DNA of 64,000 nt from Granulicoccus phenolivorans DSM 17626 = NBRC 107789 = JCM 15570 (GCF_000423085.1 NZ_AUHH01000022.1:1-64000); one strand, 5' to 3'. Positions 18,346 to 26,613 are shown, counted from the first letter of the stretch. The notes: generated by a model not told the origin, from the letters alone. A program made the numbers and translations.

Positions 18346-18728
18346 TTCGCGGCCCGTCGCGCCTTGCCCTGGCGCAACGCGCTGCGCAGGCCGTGGGCGG
18401 TGGCGGCGGTCTTGACCAGCGGGCCGCCGACGGTGGCACTGAACAGGGTGGCCAACTGGGCCGCATTCTCCGAGACGACGGTGGCGTGTCCGGTCACCTT
18501 GGCGGCGTCCTCGGTCACCACCGACAGCTTCTCCAGCTCGGCGTTGGTGGCAGCCACGGTGCCCCGCAGCTCGTGCAGGATCGGCACCGAGTTGTGGCCG
18601 ATATCGCGGACGCTGAGCCGCAGTTCCTCCAGTACGCGGCCCAGCTTGTGCAGCGGGACAGCACACAGTGCGACAAAGATCACCGCGGCGACGGCCGCGA
18701 TCATCCCGGCGATTTCACCCAGGGTCAT
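18342..18728 (-). CDS. DUF948 membrane protein
   Basis: A 128-aa protein with one N-terminal TM helix (about residues 7-24) followed by a long helical, probably coiled-coil region (LGRVLEELRLSVRDIGHN onward) and a basic tail. DUF948 proteins are often encoded just upstream of alaS in actinobacteria; their role is unknown. The start chosen is the second of two nearby ATGs (18728), because GAGG lies 6 nt before it. It is the promoter-proximal gene of the DUF948-DUF6167-alaS-ruvX-mltG run. Confidence 0.8.
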   Translation of the reverse strand: MTLGEIAGMIAAVAAVIFVALCAVPLHKLGRVLEELRLSVRDIGHNSVPILHELRGTVAATNAELEKLSVVTEDAAKVTGHATVVSENAAQLATLFSATVGGPLVKTAATAHGLRSALRQGKARRAAK

Positions 18729-18866
18729 CGTCATCCTCGAAGTCGTTGATGTGTGGGCCACCTTCGGCGCAGCCCAACGTACCCGGGTCAGCCTAGTGCA
18801 GGGGCGGCAGCCACTCCGCGGGGTGAACGTTTCCGGGTCGGGGATATTCCCGTCCCGGGACCGGGG

Positions 18867-19583
18867 TCACAGGGCGCGCATCTTCAGCGGTTCGGCCACC
18901 ACACCGCTGGTCACCGGGGAGAAGTTGGCGCTGACCCGCCACGCCCCCGCCCCGCGTCGCTCGGCCAGCGCTCGGGTCAGCTTGCCGTCCACGAAGTGCA
19001 GGGCCGCCCCGTCGTCGACGCCGTACCCGTCGGGCAACAGGCCCGCGCCCACGGCATTGGTGTAGAAGGGGGCGCGGTCCTCCTCGCCGTCGTAGTGCGG
19101 GCAGAACGATCCCGTCAGCATCCCCAGGCCACCGCGCCAGGGCTCGATCTCGGCCCCGAAGGAGTCGGTGGTGCAGGCCTCGAAGAACACCGAGGCCCCC
19201 GCGGCGATCCCGCCGAAGACCACGTCGCGCTCGGCGGCGATCTCGGCGAACATGGTGTCCACCCGGTGGGCCCGGAGCAGGGCGTCCAGGTTGACCGTCG
19301 AGCCGCCCCCGATCACGAACACATCAGCCTCCCGCGCCTGCCGGACCGAGGCCCGCGCCCCCTCCCACAGGGTCAGCACGGTGGTGCGCAGCCCCATCGG
19401 GCCGAACGCGGTGAGGAACCGGTTGATGTAGCGGGGATCGTCGGCCGAGCCGGTCGGCACGAAGCAGACCAGCGGGTTGGGCCGGGTGGCCAGCCCGACG
19501 AGGTAGCGGTCCAGTTGGGTTACCGTCGCGTTCGGCGACATCGAGAAGCCGCCGCCGCCCAGGGTCACGATGTGGGTGGTCAT
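18867..19583 (-). CDS. Peptidase S51 (peptidase E-like) homologue lacking the catalytic Ser
   Basis: A 238-aa member of the S51/class I amidotransferase-like fold that includes dipeptidase E and cyanophycinase. Recognisable features are the N-terminal VTLGGGGF, the FVIGGGSTVNLD turn (about 89-100) and the nucleophile-elbow region. The elbow normally reads GxSAG. Here it is GGIAAGA (124-130), so the expected serine is A127; the DNA codon is GCC and the frame is continuous. The candidate catalytic histidine H163 (CPHYDGE) remains. It may be a non-catalytic homologue or use another residue such as S131. The ATG at 19583 has GGGAG upstream. Divergent from the large membrane protein. Confidence 0.82.
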   Translation of the reverse strand: MTTHIVTLGGGGFSMSPNATVTQLDRYLVGLATRPNPLVCFVPTGSADDPRYINRFLTAFGPMGLRTTVLTLWEGARASVRQAREADVFVIGGGSTVNLDALLRAHRVDTMFAEIAAERDVVFGGIAAGASVFFEACTTDSFGAEIEPWRGGLGMLTGSFCPHYDGEEDRAPFYTNAVGAGLLPDGYGVDDGAALHFVDGKLTRALAERRGAGAWRVSANFSPVTSGVVAEPLKMRAL

Positions 19584-19654
19584 GGCGCCATGCTCCCACG
19601 CGGTCGACCCCGCCATGGCCGGGACGAAAGATTCGGCGCGTGAGCTTGATCGCC

Positions 19655-19660
19655 TACCCT
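19655..19660 (+). promoter_or_regulatory. -10 element placed for a leaderless transcript
   Basis: TACCCT ends 6 nt before the ATG at 19667, and no Shine-Dalgarno sequence precedes that ATG. A start of transcription at the A of the ATG would make the mRNA leaderless, as is common in actinobacteria. The -35 is weak (TTCGGC, 17-nt spacer). Confidence 0.45.
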
Positions 19661-19666
19661 GAGCCC

Positions 19667-21502
19667 ATGAGCCAGCAGCCCGCGCCCGGCCCGATCGCCC
19701 CGGAAGGCCCCGCGGCGCAGGTCCCCGCCGGTGCCGCGGGGAACGGGCCCGCCGGTGCCGCGGCGGGAGTGAGCGCGCACCGGGCGCTGGGATCGATCCT
19801 GGGCACCACCCTGCGAGAGGTGTTCGTGGTGCCGATCCAGGACGGCCGGATCCGGACCCGGGGCTGGAGTCGAGGGCTGGCGGTCGTGGCCGCGGTGGCC
19901 CTGCTCGCCTACCTGGGCGCGATGCTGACCGTGCTCGGTGCGCGACTGCTGGGTGACGTGGCCCCGATCGGGACCGGGGGGCTGCGGATGGGGCTGGCCG
20001 GTGGGCTCGCCCTGCTGACGATGTTGCCGGTGTTGCTGACCCTGGGCTACCTCGCCGCCCTGCAGCTGCGCTGGTACCTCCGGCTGCCGCTGCAGGCGAT
20101 CGTGTTCGCCATCGCGGGGTCGCCGACGGTGCTGACCCTAGTCGCGATCGTCCCGTACGCCCGGGGCGTACTGCTGGGGTTCGTGCTGAGCGTCCCGGCG
20201 GTGCTGGTGGTATTGCTGGTGGGCGCGTTCGCGCTGGTCGGGCGGCCGTTGCGGGTGTGGGTGGGGCTGGCGGCGCTGGCTGCGATGGGTTGGATCGTCC
20301 TGGTGCCGATCTTGTTGGTGAGTGTGCTGTTCGCCGGGGACGTCGGCGCGGTCAGCATGTCGGTGGCGCTGACCTCGGTGCTGATCTTCGTGCTGGCGGT
20401 CCTGGCGGTGCCGACCGCGTACGCCGCCGGGGCGTCGTTCATCCAGATCTCGGTGAACACCGCGACGTGGACCCTGTCGGAGATCCGGCACTGGGTCCGG
20501 CCGGGGATCTGGCCGCTGCTGGCGATCCTGCTGCTCGCCGGGAATCTGGCCCTCCTGGCCGCCGACGGCTTCGCGGGGCCGACCTACCTGAAAGCGGTGC
20601 TGTGGACCGCGGCCACCCTGCTGGTCGCCCGGGTCTGGTTGGTGCGGGCTCGGCGGTTCGGGCCCTGGGACGTGCCGCGACCCACCACGATGGCGGAGTC
20701 CCTGATGAAGGCCTCGGGCGCGCTCGGCCTGGCGATGTCGGTGTGGTTGGTGGTCGCCCTGCTGCCGGTCCCGGGCCGGTTGCGCAATCCGGTGGCCATG
20801 GGGTTCGCCGCGGTCCTCGCCCTGGTGCTCGCCGAACGGGCGGCTCGGCGGGGCAGTACGGCCGCCGCGACGGTGCTGGCCCCGGTCGCGGTCAGCCTGG
20901 CCGGGATGGGGCTGATGTTCGGGCTGGGGGTCACCGGGACCCCGCATCGACAGATCTCCGGGTTGCTGACCCTGGTGCTGCTCGCGCTGGGCCTGTGGTG
21001 GCGCCGGCGGGGACCGCTGACCGCGCAGCAATGGTTCCTGCTGGCGATCGGGGCGGGGATCCTGCTGATCTTCCCGGAGCGGGAACTGCTCGCCGAGCCG
21101 CTGTCGGCGCTGCTCGGCTTCTCCACCCTGGGCGTCCTGATCGCCGGTCTGCTCTGGCGCCTGCTGACCGAGGGCGAGTGGGCCAATGTGGACGGGCGCC
21201 GGTTCAACCGGACCGCCCGGGTGCTGGTCTTCTGCGGCTACGCCCTGGTCACGGCCTGCGCGGCGGTGCTGATGGCCTACGCGCCCGATTTCGGCTGGGA
21301 CCTGGACAGCTTCGCCTCCATCGGCAGCCAGATTCTCGGGGTCGGGGTCGCGGCGGCCATCGTGGTCGGGATCGCCGAGATGGGCCGGTTCGGGTTGGAT
21401 CCCGCGCCGCCGCCGCAGCGGATCGCCACCGGGGCCGGCGTACCGCCGATGAGCGGGATTCCCGCGGACGCCCCGGCGCCGCGGCGCGCCCTGGTGGACT
21501 GA
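19667..21502 (+). CDS. Large polytopic membrane protein, unknown function
   Basis: I do not recognise this 611-aa protein. After a cytoplasmic Pro/Ala/Gly-rich tail of about 45 residues there are roughly twelve to fourteen hydrophobic segments, separated by short Arg-rich loops such as ARRFGPWDVPRPTTMAES. It ends in a short Pro/Ala-rich tail. There are no transporter signature motifs, ATPase or protease motifs that I can see. The ATG at 19667 is preferred to the GTG at 19640 because of the well-placed -10 element. It is convergent with rarA and divergent from the peptidase E homologue. Confidence 0.75.
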   Translation: MSQQPAPGPIAPEGPAAQVPAGAAGNGPAGAAAGVSAHRALGSILGTTLREVFVVPIQDGRIRTRGWSRGLAVVAAVALLAYLGAMLTVLGARLLGDVAPIGTGGLRMGLAGGLALLTMLPVLLTLGYLAALQLRWYLRLPLQAIVFAIAGSPTVLTLVAIVPYARGVLLGFVLSVPAVLVVLLVGAFALVGRPLRVWVGLAALAAMGWIVLVPILLVSVLFAGDVGAVSMSVALTSVLIFVLAVLAVPTAYAAGASFIQISVNTATWTLSEIRHWVRPGIWPLLAILLLAGNLALLAADGFAGPTYLKAVLWTAATLLVARVWLVRARRFGPWDVPRPTTMAESLMKASGALGLAMSVWLVVALLPVPGRLRNPVAMGFAAVLALVLAERAARRGSTAAATVLAPVAVSLAGMGLMFGLGVTGTPHRQISGLLTLVLLALGLWWRRRGPLTAQQWFLLAIGAGILLIFPERELLAEPLSALLGFSTLGVLIAGLLWRLLTEGEWANVDGRRFNRTARVLVFCGYALVTACAAVLMAYAPDFGWDLDSFASIGSQILGVGVAAAIVVGIAEMGRFGLDPAPPPQRIATGAGVPPMSGIPADAPAPRRALVD

Positions 21503-21561
21503 CCTCGGGGCGGTGGCTCAGTCGCGCGTCGGTGGCTCAGTCCTCGGGGCGGTGGCTCAGT
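21501..21561. repeat. ~20-bp repeats spanning the rarA stop codon
   Basis: The element GGTGGCTCAGTC occurs three times between the convergent genes, with its TCA (the rarA stop on the minus strand) at 21518-21520, 21537-21539 and 21557-21559, so the units are 19 and 20 bp. The longer form CCTCGGGGCGGTGGCTCAGT appears twice. Extra copies lie just downstream of the real rarA stop. Confidence 0.75.
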
Positions 21562-22927
21562 CCTCGTTGCGGCCGAGCAGGCGCTGCAGGCTGGTCAGCC
21601 GCTGCTGCAGGGCCGCCTCCTGCCCGTGATCGGTCGGTTCGTAGTAGCGGGCCCCGGCCAGGGAATCGGGCAGGTACTGCTGCCGGGCCACGCCGTGCGG
21701 ATGATCGTGGGCATAGCGGTAGCCCTTGCCGTGGCCCAGCCCCTTCGCTCCCGGATAGTGCGCATCGCGCAGATGCGGCGGTACCACGCCGGATTTTCCG
21801 GCCGCCACATCGGCGGTGGCCCGGTCGAGCGCCAGGTAGGCCGCATTGGATTTCGGCGCCATGGCGCAGGCGACGGTGGCGTGGGCCAGGTTGATCCGGG
21901 CCTCGGGCATTCCGATGAGTTGCACGGCCTGGGCGGTGGCCACGCACAGCGGCAGGATCGAGGAGTCGGCGGTGCCGATGTCCTCGCTGGCCAGGATGAT
22001 CAACCGCCGCGCGATGAACCGGGGGTCCTCCCCCGCGCTGATCATCCGGGCCAGATAGTGCAGCGCCGCATCGACATCGGAGCCCCGCACGGACTTGATG
22101 AAGGCGCTGGTCACGTCGTAGTGCTCGTCGCCGCCCTTGTCGTAGCGGACCGCGGCGCGGTCGACGGCCTGTTCGACCACGGCGGTGTCGATCGTGTCGG
22201 AGCCGATGGCCTCGGCCCCGGCGGCGGCCTCCTCGAGGTAGGTGAGCACGCGGCGGGCATCGCCGCCGGCCAGTTGCCGGATGGTGCTGCGGGCATCCTC
22301 GGTCAGCGTGAAGTCCCCACCCGCGCTCGGATGCACGCCGCGGGCATCGCTGAGCGCCCGATCGATCAGCACGTCGATGTCGGCGGCGCTCAGCGGCTTG
22401 AGCGTCAGCAGCAGGGACCGGGACAGCAGCGGGGAGATCACCGAGAAGCTCGGATTCTCCGTGGTGGCCGCGATCAGGGTGACGATCCGGTTCTCCACCG
22501 CCGGCAGCAGCACATCCTGCTGGGCCTTGGAGAAGCGGTGCACCTCGTCGACGAACAGCACGGTCTTCTGCCCGCGGGCCAGATCGCGGCGGGCCGTCTC
22601 GAGCACCGCCCGGACCTCCTTGACCCCGGCGGTGACCGCGGAGATCTCGACGAACTTGGCCGCATTGGATCGCGACACCACCGACGCGATGGTCGTCTTC
22701 CCGACCCCCGGCGGCCCCCACAGGAACACCGACATCGCCGCCTCACCGCTGGCCAGCCGGCGCAGCGGTGCGCCGGCGCCCAGCAGGTGCTGCTGACCGA
22801 CGATCTCGTCAATGGTGCGCGGGCGCAGCCGGACCGCCAGCGGAGCATCCGGCCGGTCCACATCGGCCAGGGACCCGCCGAGGGCGGGCTCGGGGCGGGG
22901 CACCATGCCGAACAGGTCCTCAGTCAC
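21557..22927 (-). CDS. rarA: Replication-associated recombination protein A (AAA+ ATPase)
   Basis: RarA/MgsA is an AAA+ clamp-loader-like ATPase acting at stalled forks. From the GTG at 22927 it is 456 aa. Walker A is GPPGVGKT (71-78), Walker B is LFVDEVHRFSKAQQD, and AATTENPSFSVISPLLSRS is the sensor region typical of the family. The C-terminal part ends with the KGYRYAHDHPHG region. A longer frame to 22972 exists, but a TACCCT -10 element 6 nt before the GTG suggests a leaderless start there. rarA near alaS is a known actinobacterial arrangement. Confidence 0.95.
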   Translation of the reverse strand: MTEDLFGMVPRPEPALGGSLADVDRPDAPLAVRLRPRTIDEIVGQQHLLGAGAPLRRLASGEAAMSVFLWGPPGVGKTTIASVVSRSNAAKFVEISAVTAGVKEVRAVLETARRDLARGQKTVLFVDEVHRFSKAQQDVLLPAVENRIVTLIAATTENPSFSVISPLLSRSLLLTLKPLSAADIDVLIDRALSDARGVHPSAGGDFTLTEDARSTIRQLAGGDARRVLTYLEEAAAGAEAIGSDTIDTAVVEQAVDRAAVRYDKGGDEHYDVTSAFIKSVRGSDVDAALHYLARMISAGEDPRFIARRLIILASEDIGTADSSILPLCVATAQAVQLIGMPEARINLAHATVACAMAPKSNAAYLALDRATADVAAGKSGVVPPHLRDAHYPGAKGLGHGKGYRYAHDHPHGVARQQYLPDSLAGARYYEPTDHGQEAALQQRLTSLQRLLGRNED

Positions 22928-22933
22928 CGGGAG

Positions 22934-22939
22934 AGGGTA
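22934..22939 (-). promoter_or_regulatory. -10 element of a probable leaderless rarA promoter
   Basis: On the minus strand TACCCT ends 6 nt before the rarA GTG (22927). A GGGACA -35-like hexamer (plus coordinates 22957-22962) lies 17 nt further upstream, inside the left arm of the large inverted repeat. No Shine-Dalgarno sequence is present. Confidence 0.5.
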
Positions 22940-22953
22940 ACTCACCCGGCGAC

Positions 22954-23035
22954 GGTGTCCCGATCCTGCCACCAGGAGGCCCGGAAGGGCCGATTTCGGC
23001 CGATTCGGACCGGCTGGTGGCAGGATCGGGACACC
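22954..23035. repeat. Perfect 22-bp inverted repeat with 38-nt loop
   Basis: The left arm at 22954-22975 (GGTGTCCCGATCC...) is the exact reverse complement of the right arm at 23014-23035. The 38-nt loop contains a smaller GGCCC/GGGCC stem. The structure begins 8 bp beyond the stop of the minus-strand transporter gene and lies upstream of rarA, so it may terminate the transporter transcript. It has no T-run. It could equally be a dispersed REP-like palindrome, and it overlaps the putative -35 of rarA. Confidence 0.85.
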
Positions 23036-23042
23036 TCGAGGC

Positions 23043-24323
23043 TCAACCCTGGCGGGATTCGGCGGGATCGTGGCCGACCTCGGTCAGCTCGCGATCCTTG
23101 GTCTCCGGCAGCCAGAAGAACACGATGATCGCGGCCAGCAGGTAGAACGCCGCGGTGATGGTCAGTGCCCCGCCCACCCCAAACCTCGCCGAGGCGAAGC
23201 CGACGATGGCCGGTGCGGTCGCGCTGATCGCCCGGGCCCCGTTGTAGATGAAGCCCTGGGCGAAGGCGCGCACCTCGGTCGGGAACAGCTCGGCGAAGGT
23301 GGGCCCGAAGCCGGAGTAGAAGCCGGTCCCGAACAGCGCCATGATGACCGCGAAGATCATCACCAGCACCGGGTTCTGCAGGTTGATGAAGATCGGCACG
23401 CAGACCGCTGCGATCACGAAGTAGGCGATGAAGGTCTTGCGCCGGCCGATCCGGTCGGCGACATAGCCGAAACTGATGAAGCCGAACCAGGCCCCCACCT
23501 GCATGATCACGATCCACAGGGTCGACCCGATCAGGTCCATCCCCCGGCCACCCTCGGCGACCGGGGTGCCCAGGTAGTTCGGGATCCAGGTGAACAGACC
23601 CCAGTAGCCGAGCATGGCGGCGGTGGTGAAGGCCAGGCAGATGAAGAACGGCTTGGCATAACCGGTGGCGAACAGTTTCGCGAAGGCCTGCCGCACGGTC
23701 AGCTTCTCCGCCTTCTCCCAGGCCTCGGACTCATCGGTGTGGCGGCGGACCCACAGCGTCAGCAGGGCGGGCAGCACCCCGAAGAAGAAGGCCCAGCGCC
23801 AGCCCAGGGTCGGTGCGAAGATCGCGACCACGATCGCGGCCAGGGCATAGCCGACGGCGAAGGCGCTCTGCACCCAGGCCATCACCCGGCCCCGGACCTT
23901 GGCCGGCCAGGTTTCGGTGACCAGCGCGGCACCGGCTCCCCATTCGCCGCCGACGCCGATCCCGACGACGATCCGGAAGGCCATCAGCATGCCCATACTC
24001 GTGCTGAGGCCGCACAGCACCGTGCCGATCGAGTAGGTCAGGATCGACAGCACCATCGACTTCTTGCGCCCGATCCGGTCGGCCAGCAATCCGAACAGCA
24101 GGCCACCGGCCGCCGAGGCAACCAGCGCGAACGAGGCCGCCAGCCCCGCCATGCCGCGGTCGGAGTTGAACTCCTTGATCACATAGCCGATGACCATCGA
24201 GAAGATGATCAGATCCATCACATCCAGCGCCCAGCCCAGGAAGGCTGCGGCGAAGACGTTCCACTGTTGGCGGGTGCGCCCGCGCCACCACGGCTCGCGG
24301 TCGGTATCCACTGTTCGCGTCAC
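23043..24323 (-). CDS. MFS transporter, SHS (sialate/monocarboxylate:H+ symporter) type
   Basis: A 426-aa 12-TM major facilitator. The N-terminal half has the motif-A-like loop LLADRIGRKKSM, and the segment around GVGGEWGAGAALVTETWP resembles NanT and Jen1-type SHS proteins, as does the ESEAWEKAEK loop between helices 6 and 7. The substrate is not determinable: monocarboxylates, aromatic acids or a sugar acid are all possible. It is divergent from a cupin gene and near an IclR regulator, which suggests an inducible uptake and metabolism module. A large hairpin lies immediately 3'. Confidence 0.85.
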   Translation of the reverse strand: MTRTVDTDREPWWRGRTRQQWNVFAAAFLGWALDVMDLIIFSMVIGYVIKEFNSDRGMAGLAASFALVASAAGGLLFGLLADRIGRKKSMVLSILTYSIGTVLCGLSTSMGMLMAFRIVVGIGVGGEWGAGAALVTETWPAKVRGRVMAWVQSAFAVGYALAAIVVAIFAPTLGWRWAFFFGVLPALLTLWVRRHTDESEAWEKAEKLTVRQAFAKLFATGYAKPFFICLAFTTAAMLGYWGLFTWIPNYLGTPVAEGGRGMDLIGSTLWIVIMQVGAWFGFISFGYVADRIGRRKTFIAYFVIAAVCVPIFINLQNPVLVMIFAVIMALFGTGFYSGFGPTFAELFPTEVRAFAQGFIYNGARAISATAPAIVGFASARFGVGGALTITAAFYLLAAIIVFFWLPETKDRELTEVGHDPAESRQG

Positions 24324-24343
24324 CGGTATCTCCTTTGATTGTT

Positions 24344-24463
24344 CTGTTCATCAGGACATGTGTCATGTCCATCGTGATCCAGAGGGACGGTAGCAAGATT
24401 TCCAGGAAGACTTCAAGCGGTTGTCCTTTTGGTTGATACCTGTGTACTGTTCATTGAGACACG
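24344..24463. promoter_or_regulatory. Divergent promoter region with candidate operators
   Basis: This low-GC gap separates the divergent transporter and cupin genes. A perfect palindrome GGACATG-TGT-CATGTCC lies at 24354-24370. A 17-bp direct repeat CTGTTCATNNNGACANG occurs at 24344-24360 and 24447-24463 (13 of 17 identical), one copy on each side. A weak promoter toward the cupin is TTGTCC (24421-24426), 18 nt, TACTGT (24445-24450). These are plausible binding sites for the IclR-type regulator encoded at 25252-26133, by inference only. Confidence 0.5.
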
Positions 24464-24502
24464 ACCCGTCAGTGGAGTCGCTGCGCCGAAAGGAAGCACC
24501 AG

Positions 24503-25177
24503 ATGACCGTCCGCACCATGAGGCTGTTCGAGGACCGGATCGAAGCCGGGGCCAAGCCGATCTACCTCCCCTACGGCGATCGCGCGATCTTCGTACGCGA
24601 GGGCGCCGCCCACTTCGTCACCCCGAGCACGCACCAGTACCTGAGTGCCGATCTGGCCTACGCCGGCGACGATCAGCTCACCCTCGAGGTGGAGAGCCTG
24701 GCCGCGGTGCTGTGGCGCTTCGAGCTGGCCGACGGCACCGACCTGGCCGACGAGGCGTTCGCGCTGCGGTCGGCCCCGCAGGCCACCAGCGAACTCAAGT
24801 TGGCCGTCGACTTCGACCTGGACGATCGCTACGACTGGCTGCTGCGCTGCGACACCGTCACCTTCCCCGCCGGTGGGGTCGCCTGGACGCACCTGCACCA
24901 GGGCCCCGGCCTGCGGATCACCCGGTACGGCGAGATCACCATCGAGACCGACGGCACCACCCGCACCCACGGCCCCGGGGACCCCTGGGCGGAGTTCGGC
25001 GTCCTGCCGGTCCTGGCGCCGACCACGCCGCACGAGGCCACCAGCTTCACCCGCTGTTTCGCCCTGCCGGCCCAACTGAAGGGGGTCAGCTCCCTGCGCA
25101 CCGTCCATGCCGAGGACCGGGCCAAGCCGAACACCCAGAGCTACCGGGTCCTCGCCGAGTACGCGATGGACGCCTGA
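24503..25177 (+). CDS. Cupin-fold protein, function unknown
   Basis: A 224-aa protein with two cupin-like halves. The second half contains a recognisable cupin metal motif, GGVAWTHLHQGPG, giving two histidines, then YGEITIETDG, and a second-motif-like APTTPHEATSF. The glutamate of the classical first motif is not evident, so metal binding is uncertain. The first half has no clear HxH. AAGGAAGCACCAG precedes the ATG. It lies between the transporter (divergent) and the IclR regulator (75 bp downstream, same strand), suggesting an enzyme or sensor in the same pathway as the transported compound. Confidence 0.75.
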   Translation: MTVRTMRLFEDRIEAGAKPIYLPYGDRAIFVREGAAHFVTPSTHQYLSADLAYAGDDQLTLEVESLAAVLWRFELADGTDLADEAFALRSAPQATSELKLAVDFDLDDRYDWLLRCDTVTFPAGGVAWTHLHQGPGLRITRYGEITIETDGTTRTHGPGDPWAEFGVLPVLAPTTPHEATSFTRCFALPAQLKGVSSLRTVHAEDRAKPNTQSYRVLAEYAMDA

Positions 25178-25251
25178 GCCCGACTACCCTGGACCGGCCA
25201 CCCTTGCCTGTCCCCGCATTCCCCGCATCCGAGACGTCCGAGGAACCAGCT

Positions 25252-26133
25252 GTGACCACCTCCCCCGCCGACACCGGCGGCGCCGCCCCGACCGATCCGG
25301 ACACCCCGGACCCCGGCAGCCCGCCCGCCCCCGACTCCCCCGAGACCGGCGCGTCCAACTCGCCGACCCTGCTGGCCCTGCGCCTGCTGGAGGTGATGCT
25401 GCGCCGCGACGGGGACTGGGGGGTTTCCGAACTGGGGGCCGAACTCGGGCTGGCCCGCGGCCGGGTGCACCGCCATCTGACCCTGCTCACCGAGGCGGGT
25501 TACCTGTCCCGCAACGCCGAGACCCGCCGCTACGGCCTGGGCTGGCGACTGATCCTGATGGGCCGCACCATCGGGCAGCGCTCCCCGGTGGTGACCATTG
25601 CCGCGCCGGTGATGGCGACGCTGAGCGAACAGGTGGGCAACACCATCGTGTTCTCCCAGGTCACCGACTCCGGCATCGTGGTCACCGAGACCCTCAGCAG
25701 CAGTTCCACCCTGGGCGTCAGTTTTCCGCCCGGCACGAACTTCGCGTACAACTCCTCGGCCCAGGGCAAGGTGGCGCTCGCCTTCGCCGATGCCGCTCAG
25801 AAGGCCCGGTGGTCCGGGCTCACCGACGAGCGGCGTACGCCGGCCACGATCACCGATCCGGAGGAACTGTGGGCCCAGGTTGCCGAGGCCCGCTACCGGG
25901 GCTGGGCGACCGCGCCGAACGAGACCTTCGACGGGATGAATGCCCTGGCCGCGCCGGTCCTGGGACACGACGGGCTGATCGCCGGGACGCTGGCGATCGT
26001 CGCCCCCGGCGGGGTGATTCCCGAGCAGCCGCACCCCGAACAGGTGACCGCACTGCTGGCCGCGGCCGTGGAGATCTCGTTGAACCTGGGGTGTCCGCGC
26101 GAAAAGCTGCCGGCCGCCCTGCGACAGGCCTGA
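25252..26133 (+). CDS. IclR-family transcriptional regulator
   Basis: A 293-aa regulator. A disordered Thr/Pro/Ala/Ser-rich N-terminal tail (about 35 residues) precedes a winged helix-turn-helix (LLALRLLEVMLRRDG through RGRVHRHLTLLTEAGYL). The C-terminal IclR effector domain follows, with LSSSSTLGVSFPPG and FAYNSSAQGKVALAF typical of that domain. GTG at 25252 has AGGA 7 nt upstream; the frame is open much further upstream but that region overlaps the cupin gene. It probably controls the divergent transporter/cupin promoter. The effector is likely a small carboxylate, as for many IclR proteins, but this is inferred. Confidence 0.88.
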   Translation: MTTSPADTGGAAPTDPDTPDPGSPPAPDSPETGASNSPTLLALRLLEVMLRRDGDWGVSELGAELGLARGRVHRHLTLLTEAGYLSRNAETRRYGLGWRLILMGRTIGQRSPVVTIAAPVMATLSEQVGNTIVFSQVTDSGIVVTETLSSSSTLGVSFPPGTNFAYNSSAQGKVALAFADAAQKARWSGLTDERRTPATITDPEELWAQVAEARYRGWATAPNETFDGMNALAAPVLGHDGLIAGTLAIVAPGGVIPEQPHPEQVTALLAAAVEISLNLGCPREKLPAALRQA

Positions 26134-26151
26134 GCCGGCGCCGCCGCGGGC

Positions 26152-26607
26152 CTACTCCAGGGAGCCGGTCTCCTCGTAGTGCGCCAGTTTCGCCAGCCGG
26201 CGTACGTGTCGCTCCTCGCCGCTGAACGGGGTCTCCAGGAACGCCTTCACGATCTGCCAGCCCTCGTCGAGAGTCTGCATCCGCCCACCCAGGCTGACGA
26301 CGTTGGCGTCGTTGTGCTGCCGGCCCAACCGGGCCAGTTCGACGTTGTACGCCAAGGCCGCCCGGCACCCCTTGACCTTGTTGGCCGCGATCTGCTCGCC
26401 GTTGCCGGACCCGCCCAGCACGATGCCGAGTTCGCCGCCGGCCGCGACCGCCTCGGCACACGGAATCACCGTGTCGGGGTAGTCGTCGTCGGCGTCATAG
26501 CTGGTCGCACCGTGATCGACGACCTCGTACCCGTGTTCGGTGAGCTGCTCGACCAGGTACTCCTTCAGATCGAAGGCGGCATGATCGGTGGCGATGTGGA
26601 CGCGCAT
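26152..26607 (-). CDS. rpiB: Ribose-5-phosphate isomerase B
   Basis: Interconverts ribose-5-phosphate and ribulose-5-phosphate. The 151-aa protein begins MRVHIATDHAAFDLKEYL, with the conserved DHA motif, and has GIVLGGSGNGEQIAANKVKG. Actinobacterial RpiB proteins, as in mycobacteria, use a glutamate where others have the cysteine; here the residue after GSGNG is E, which fits. It is convergent with the IclR gene (18 bp between stops). No Shine-Dalgarno is visible and a TACGCT -10-like hexamer sits 6 nt upstream of the ATG. Confidence 0.95.
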   Translation of the reverse strand: MRVHIATDHAAFDLKEYLVEQLTEHGYEVVDHGATSYDADDDYPDTVIPCAEAVAAGGELGIVLGGSGNGEQIAANKVKGCRAALAYNVELARLGRQHNDANVVSLGGRMQTLDEGWQIVKAFLETPFSGEERHVRRLAKLAHYEETGSLE

Positions 26608-26613
26608 GGCGTC

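Noticed and set aside
18867-19583. Frameshift or sequencing error explaining the missing catalytic serine
   Set aside because: The reading frame is continuous on both sides of the GCC codon and conserved family segments flank it, so a substitution is more likely.
22954-23035. Integron attC site or insertion-sequence terminal repeats
   Set aside because: No integrase, transposase or target-site duplication is present and both neighbours are intact chromosomal genes.
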